Positions 59,400 through 64,000 of a DNA stretch of 64,000 bases are shown in pieces. This stretch comes from Corinectria fuckeliana (lineage: Eukaryota > Ascomycota > Sordariomycetes > Hypocreales > Nectriaceae). The stretch lies in NCBI GenBank assembly GCA_019137255.1, contig WPDH01000272.1:283565-347564 (forward strand), read 5' to 3'. The translations under genes and the position numbers were made by a program. Every line of letters starts with the position of its first letter. Positions within the stretch are counted from its first letter, which is position 1. The notes beneath the pieces are model-generated. The model was not told the DNA's origin, made no database searches, and saw only the letters and a list, made by a program, of their open reading frames with translations.

Positions 59400-62300
59400 A
59401 ACTAAATTAACTAAGCTTTAATAATATATAAGATATATTAGGCCTTATAATATTAATAAGATAGCTTATACTACCTACTTTTATCTTATACTTTAAGATA
59501 AAACTAAAGCTAGCTTTATATATTATAAGTATAAGAATCTATAAGAGTAGAAAGGTTTTTTTCTTATAGACTTTTAGTCTCTTACTATTTAACTTAAATT
59601 TTCTAGCTATAGTTAAAATATATAACTCTTAAGAGAGCTAAAAGTAACTTACTATATAGTTTCTAATAATCTTAATTCTTAGAAACTAGTATAACTCCTT
59701 TAGGTTTTTAACTTAATACTTTATTATTAAGGTATTATAAACTTATTACTATTTGCTTTTAAACTCTTTTAGCTATATTATAATAATATTATCTATATAA
59801 AAAAAGATAAAAAGCTTTTTATACTTAAAGATATAAGAGTCTTTCTTATAAGCTTTAAAGCCTTAACTAGTAAAAAAGTAAGTAAGATTCTTATATTATA
59901 GCTTTAGTAATATCTATAAGCTATAAAGAGCTCTTAGGAGCTTTAAAGAGACTCTCTTTTTAAATATTTTTAGTAGTAAGTAGTAGTAAACCTCTCTGTC
60001 TAGTAGAGCTTTAATAAAGGTATTAATAATATTATATTAATATATATTAAGGTTTTTCTTATAGTATTTTATATATATTACCTAAAAAGTCTTATATACT
60101 AAGATAAATATATAAGTCTTAGCTTTATTCTTATTTTACTTATTATTATAAGCTATTAAGTGTGTCTTAAAGTATATTATATAACTCTATTTATTAACCT
60201 TATATATAAACACCTATTTAAGATTAATAAGCTAAATATTATTATTTAGCTTATTTATAAGAACCTTCTTATAAGCTTTTTTATCTTTTAGGTTTTTAAT
60301 CTTTAGAAGAAGGCTTATATACTATTAAGATACTTATAAGAAAGTTATAACTTACTTATATAACCTTAGGGCAGGTAGTATTATACTAATATAAAGAGAA
60401 TATCTTTTTATATTTAAAAGAGTTATATTAATAATATACTTTATCTTAGTATACTCTTTAAGTTTTTTTTACCTTTATATCTTAAGAGCTTTCTCTAAGA
60501 GCTTTTAACTATAATACCTAAAAATTATATTAGCTTTCTAAAGGTGCTAATTATAATCTCTTTAAGTCTTTTATAATAATTCCTCTAATAACTAAAAAGA
60601 GGTATTATTAAAGTTATTATATAAGTTAAAATTAGTCTTATTATTTATTTTATCTCCTAATATCTTATTAACTTATTCTAGTATAATAATCTATATATTA
60701 ACTAAACTATTATTATCTAATAAGTCTTATAATTTTAATCTTTTTATAAGATTATTAGGTTTTATAAAGTTATTACTATTTTTAGCTTATATAGCTAATA
60801 AGATATTATTTATAATCTTAAGTAATAGATTATATAATAATATTATACTTACTATCTTATATAGTAAGCTAAACTAATATAAAGTATTATTAAGAAAAGT
60901 AACTTATTTTATAGCTCTTCTAGTAAGAGAAGAAAAAGGTAAAATAGTTTTAGATATAGTCTTAATACTTTTAATCTTAAGAGTGCTTTTCTTTTCTTAT
61001 AAAGTCTTAGTTTAAGATTACTACTACTAAGTATATTAAACCTCTTTTTACTATTATATCTCTCTTAGAGATATTATAAGTAGTATTTAAATTTATAACT
61101 TAGTAAGGTCTAAAAAAGACTTTATAGTTACTATATTAAAACTACTTTTCTTACTAATATTTTTATTATTAGAGACCTTTTTTATATTAATTTAGTCTAA
61201 GATTCTATAAGTATATTTCTTATAAGCCTTTATATCTTTCTTATATTTTAGATTAAAGTATTCTTACTTATTAAACTATATATTAGTAAAGATTATAACC
61301 TTCTTATCTTAGGTTACTAGTATATAAATTATATATTATAACTTACTCTTATAGCTAATAAGATATTTAATATAAGCTCTCTCTATAAGTAAGCTTAAAA
61401 ACTTATATAACTTAATATATTTTAAGATAGCTATAGTTATTAGGTAAGCTAAGCACTTAAAGATCTTAATATATACTTATAAGAGTCTTATATCCTTAGG
61501 GATATAACTATATATAAAAATATTATTTTTAACCTAGTCTTACTAAAGCTAGTAAGAGGTTACCTACTGATTTTTTCTTTAATAAGGTATATAGTTAAGA
61601 AGATATACTATTATATAATATATCTTAGAGGTAAGCTTTTCTAAGAGCTTTAACTTCTTAATTATAACTTTACTCTTAACCTTAATAATTCTTTCTAATA
61701 TTTTAACACTCTTATTTTATATTAGGGTTAATAAGGTAAACTTATAGATAATTATACTATTATTCTTAAAGATCTCTCTTTTCTCTTTAGTAAAAAGAGC
61801 CTTCTTACTATTACACTATAAGAGTAAGATTTTAAGACTATATTAAGTTTATAACTAAGCTTATAGCTTTCTAAATATGCTTTTAATATCTAACTTTATT
61901 CTTAGAGGGTAAAAAAAGTGTATTTTTATTATTATATTTATAAATAAGACCTAATAATAGTAACTATTATATATAGGTACTAAAAAGTAATAAAAATTAT
62001 AATTTATTACTTTTTTAAGCTCTTAAGAGATATAGTCTAAAGACTTTTTTAAGACTATTATTATTACTTTTATTATAGTATAAACCTAATATTTCTTAAG
62101 AAGAGGTCTTTTAACTTTTACTTTTAAACTTAATAAGGCTAGCTAATTAAGAGCTTCTTACTTTATATAATTATATTATTAATACTAAAGCTTAATATTC
62201 TCTTTAAGGACTATTCTAAGCTTTAAGGCTATTATAACTAGAGGGCTCTAAATAAATACTCTTATTAAAATAACCTACTAGCTTATATAAAGTTATATAA

Positions 62301-62680
62301 AGGCTACTATCTTAAATAATCTTTTTATCTAAAAGACCTCTACTTTCTAATCTTAAATAATACTATTACTATATATTTAGAAGCCTAAAATTATATTAAG
62401 ATATATTTTTAATATATAGTAAGTATACTTAAGTCTAATAAGCCTACCTTTAAGAAACTTAAGGTATTAAACTCTTAGGTTAACTATATTTTAGCTTTTT
62501 ATAAATATCTTACTATCTCTTATATAAGTAGTCTTTCTAACTCTCTAATTAAAACCTTTTTTAGAAAACTAGTTTATATAGTTAAAAAAGTAGTATAAGA
62601 TGCTAAAATTATAAATAGTAATATTCTTAATTATAAGATCTATAAAGGTTATATTATATATAACTATATATAAGATATTT
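59400..62680 (-). mobile_element. Second Copia-like remnant
   Basis: Between the inverted arms, the minus strand at about 59763-59795 reads FYIDNIIII, matching the Copia reverse-transcriptase YVDD box after RIP. No LTRs or target duplication were found, so the borders given are only those of the unique segment. Confidence 0.5.
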
Positions 62681-62689
62681 ATATATTTA

Positions 62690-64000
62690 TTTATTTATTT
62701 ATTTATACTTAATTTAGCTTATAACTATTTAGTTTTTTATTTAAGTAACTTAGACTAATTTATAATAAGAGGGAAAAACTCTTATAGTAAGCTATAAGAT
62801 AAAAAACTTCTTACTACTCTTACCTAAAAAGAAAGTAAGTTAAGCTTAGTATATATATATAGTAATATAAGTTATAAGTAAGTCTATTTTATAAGAAAAG
62901 CTAATTATATACTTATAATAATAAGTTCTTATAAGGTTTAGCCTAAATTATATACTAGTATTTAATTAGTCTTAAGTTAGGTTTAAGTTACTTATACTAC
63001 TTATTCTTATCCTTTTAGGTATTATCCTCTTTACTAACTAGTATTAGTATACTATCTCTAACTTTTAATAGTATTTACTCTCTTAATTAGTTAATTAGAC
63101 TAAATACTTATAATAGTTAGCGCTAACTTTATTAACACCTAATATAAGCCTTTAGGGCTTAACCTTAAGGCTCGCCTAAATAGTAAGCTAGCAGCCCCTT
63201 TAAGAATGCTAAACAAGCACTTGCTAAATGCTTATCAAGTGAAAGCTTTATAATATACTAATACCTACCTTTATAATCTCTGTGTTTACACCCTGGTGAG
63301 ACTAACCCTTATAATACTATAAGAGTTAAACTTAGACTTAAGTTTAGTCTAGCCTAAGACTACTTTAAGAGCTATTTAAGCTCTCTTTAAGCAGGATAGT
63401 TTAGTACTATAGTTAGTATTAGTATTAATACTACTATATCTTATAGTAAGTATACTATATATTTATACTACTCACTTAAAATACTAAACTATATAAGTCT
63501 CTTTATATAAGTATTTCTTACTTATTTTTACTTTTTTTATACTATATAGTATATATAAGACTATACTAAGTGTAAGCTATTATAATTATAATATACTAAA
63601 AAGATCTTACTAGTAAAAGTAGAGTATATTATATCTTTTATATAGTAAGCCCTCTTATAATAGTTATACTTAGCTTATTTCTAATAGTACTATATAATAT
63701 ATCTAAAGTAAAAATACTTAAAGTACTATCTAAGTTAAATCTCCTCTAAATAAAGCTTAGTCTAATAAACCTTTATAACTATAATTATATCTTAGTTATA
63801 AAGTTTATTTATATCTATTAGTTTAGTTAATAATATAACTAGTAATTAGTAAGATCTAGCTATATAGTAGCTTTATAATAGTTTTATAATATATATCCTA
63901 ATACTATTTACTTATTAGATATTTACTATAAGATTTTTAAGTAAGCTTCTTATATAGCTAGTTAAGACTCTTTTAGCTATTATTATATACTATCTTAAGA
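62690..64000 (-). repeat. Inverted repeat arm 2, LINE-like 3' end, runs off the edge
   Basis: Opens with the (TTTA)n tract and then mirrors arm 1 base for base apart from transitions and one 192-bp insertion (63116-63307). Confidence 0.75.
63116..63307. mobile_element. Small insertion with 9-bp target duplication
   Basis: 192 bp absent from arm 1 and flanked by CTTATAATA on both sides (63107-63115 and 63308-63316). The ends begin GTTAG and finish CTAACC, a very short inverted repeat. It is noticeably richer in G and C than its surroundings. There is no coding capacity, so it is likely a non-autonomous element. Confidence 0.65.

Larger units (their letters stand above)
56031..64000. mobile_element. 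RIP-ruined nest of retroelements
   Basis: The composition changes sharply near 56031 to TA-rich sequence without open frames and nearly without CpG, up to the window edge. Within it are two inverted copies of one element (58290-59390 and 62690-64000), and between them a Copia-like reverse transcriptase remnant on the minus strand. Individual element borders could not be fixed except where listed separately. No working gene is possible here. Confidence 0.85.

Noticed and set aside
56031..64000. CRISPR-like or tandem-repeat array
   Set aside because: Repetition comes from TA-rich low complexity and inverted element copies, not from spaced direct repeats.

Overview
The window is nuclear DNA of a filamentous ascomycete (Pezizomycotina, most likely a Sordariomycete). 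Genes are compact, with short introns of 51-76 bp that carry GTRNG donors and CTAAC-type branch points. The protein families are typically fungal: NACHT NLRs, an SRPK-like kinase, a WSC protein, PL3 and PL26 pectin enzymes and MFS carriers. Two blocks are extremely AT-rich and full of stops, as repeat-induced point mutation (RIP) leaves them. The pectin enzymes hint at plant contact; the species cannot be named from this sequence.

Layout. 1-3338: NACHT-WD40 NLR running off the left edge. 5194-5457: a small conserved protein broken by one stop. 6246-11533: a RIP-decayed Copia element with 114-bp LTRs and a 5-bp target duplication. 11.6-18.8 kb: alcohol dehydrogenase, a four-TM MARVEL-like protein, an orphan two-exon gene and an SRPK-like kinase. 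19.5-26.7 kb: a probable pectin-oligomer module (Gfo/Idh/MocA oxidoreductase, MFS sugar carrier, PL26 rhamnogalacturonan lyase). 27.4-30.5 kb: a dead NACHT gene. 33.6 kb: PL3 pectate lyase with an acidic repetitive tail. 35.0-38.9 kb: three pseudogenes (5-oxoprolinase, fungal transcription factor, Dal5-type permease). 42.4-53.0 kb: DHA1 drug/polyamine transporter, WSC protein, mucin-like membrane protein, kelch protein. Five Pol III genes lie between 38.9 and 53.9 kb. 56.0-64.0 kb: a RIP-ruined repeat block with inverted copies.

The outstanding observation is in the Pol III genes. The initiator tRNA-Met, tRNA-Pro(CGG) and tRNA-Cys(GCA) genes are interrupted, away from the canonical 37/38 site, by four inserts of 53-60 bp. 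Each insert begins GTATGT or GTACGT, carries a CTAAC branch-point sequence 10-12 nt before its end, and ends in AG. They look like ordinary spliceosomal introns of this genome. Removing them restores perfect or near-perfect cloverleaves with the right identity elements: A1-U72 and an AUCGAAA loop in iMet, C73 in Pro, U73 in Cys. All four lie between the A and B boxes and contain no T4 run. tRNA-Pro also keeps a classic 37/38 intron. A tRNA-Ser(TGA) has only a classic intron, and a 5S rRNA gene has none. If real, these Pol III transcripts need both the spliceosome and the tRNA-splicing endonuclease. The nearest precedent known to me is the mRNA-type intron in fission-yeast U6 snRNA.
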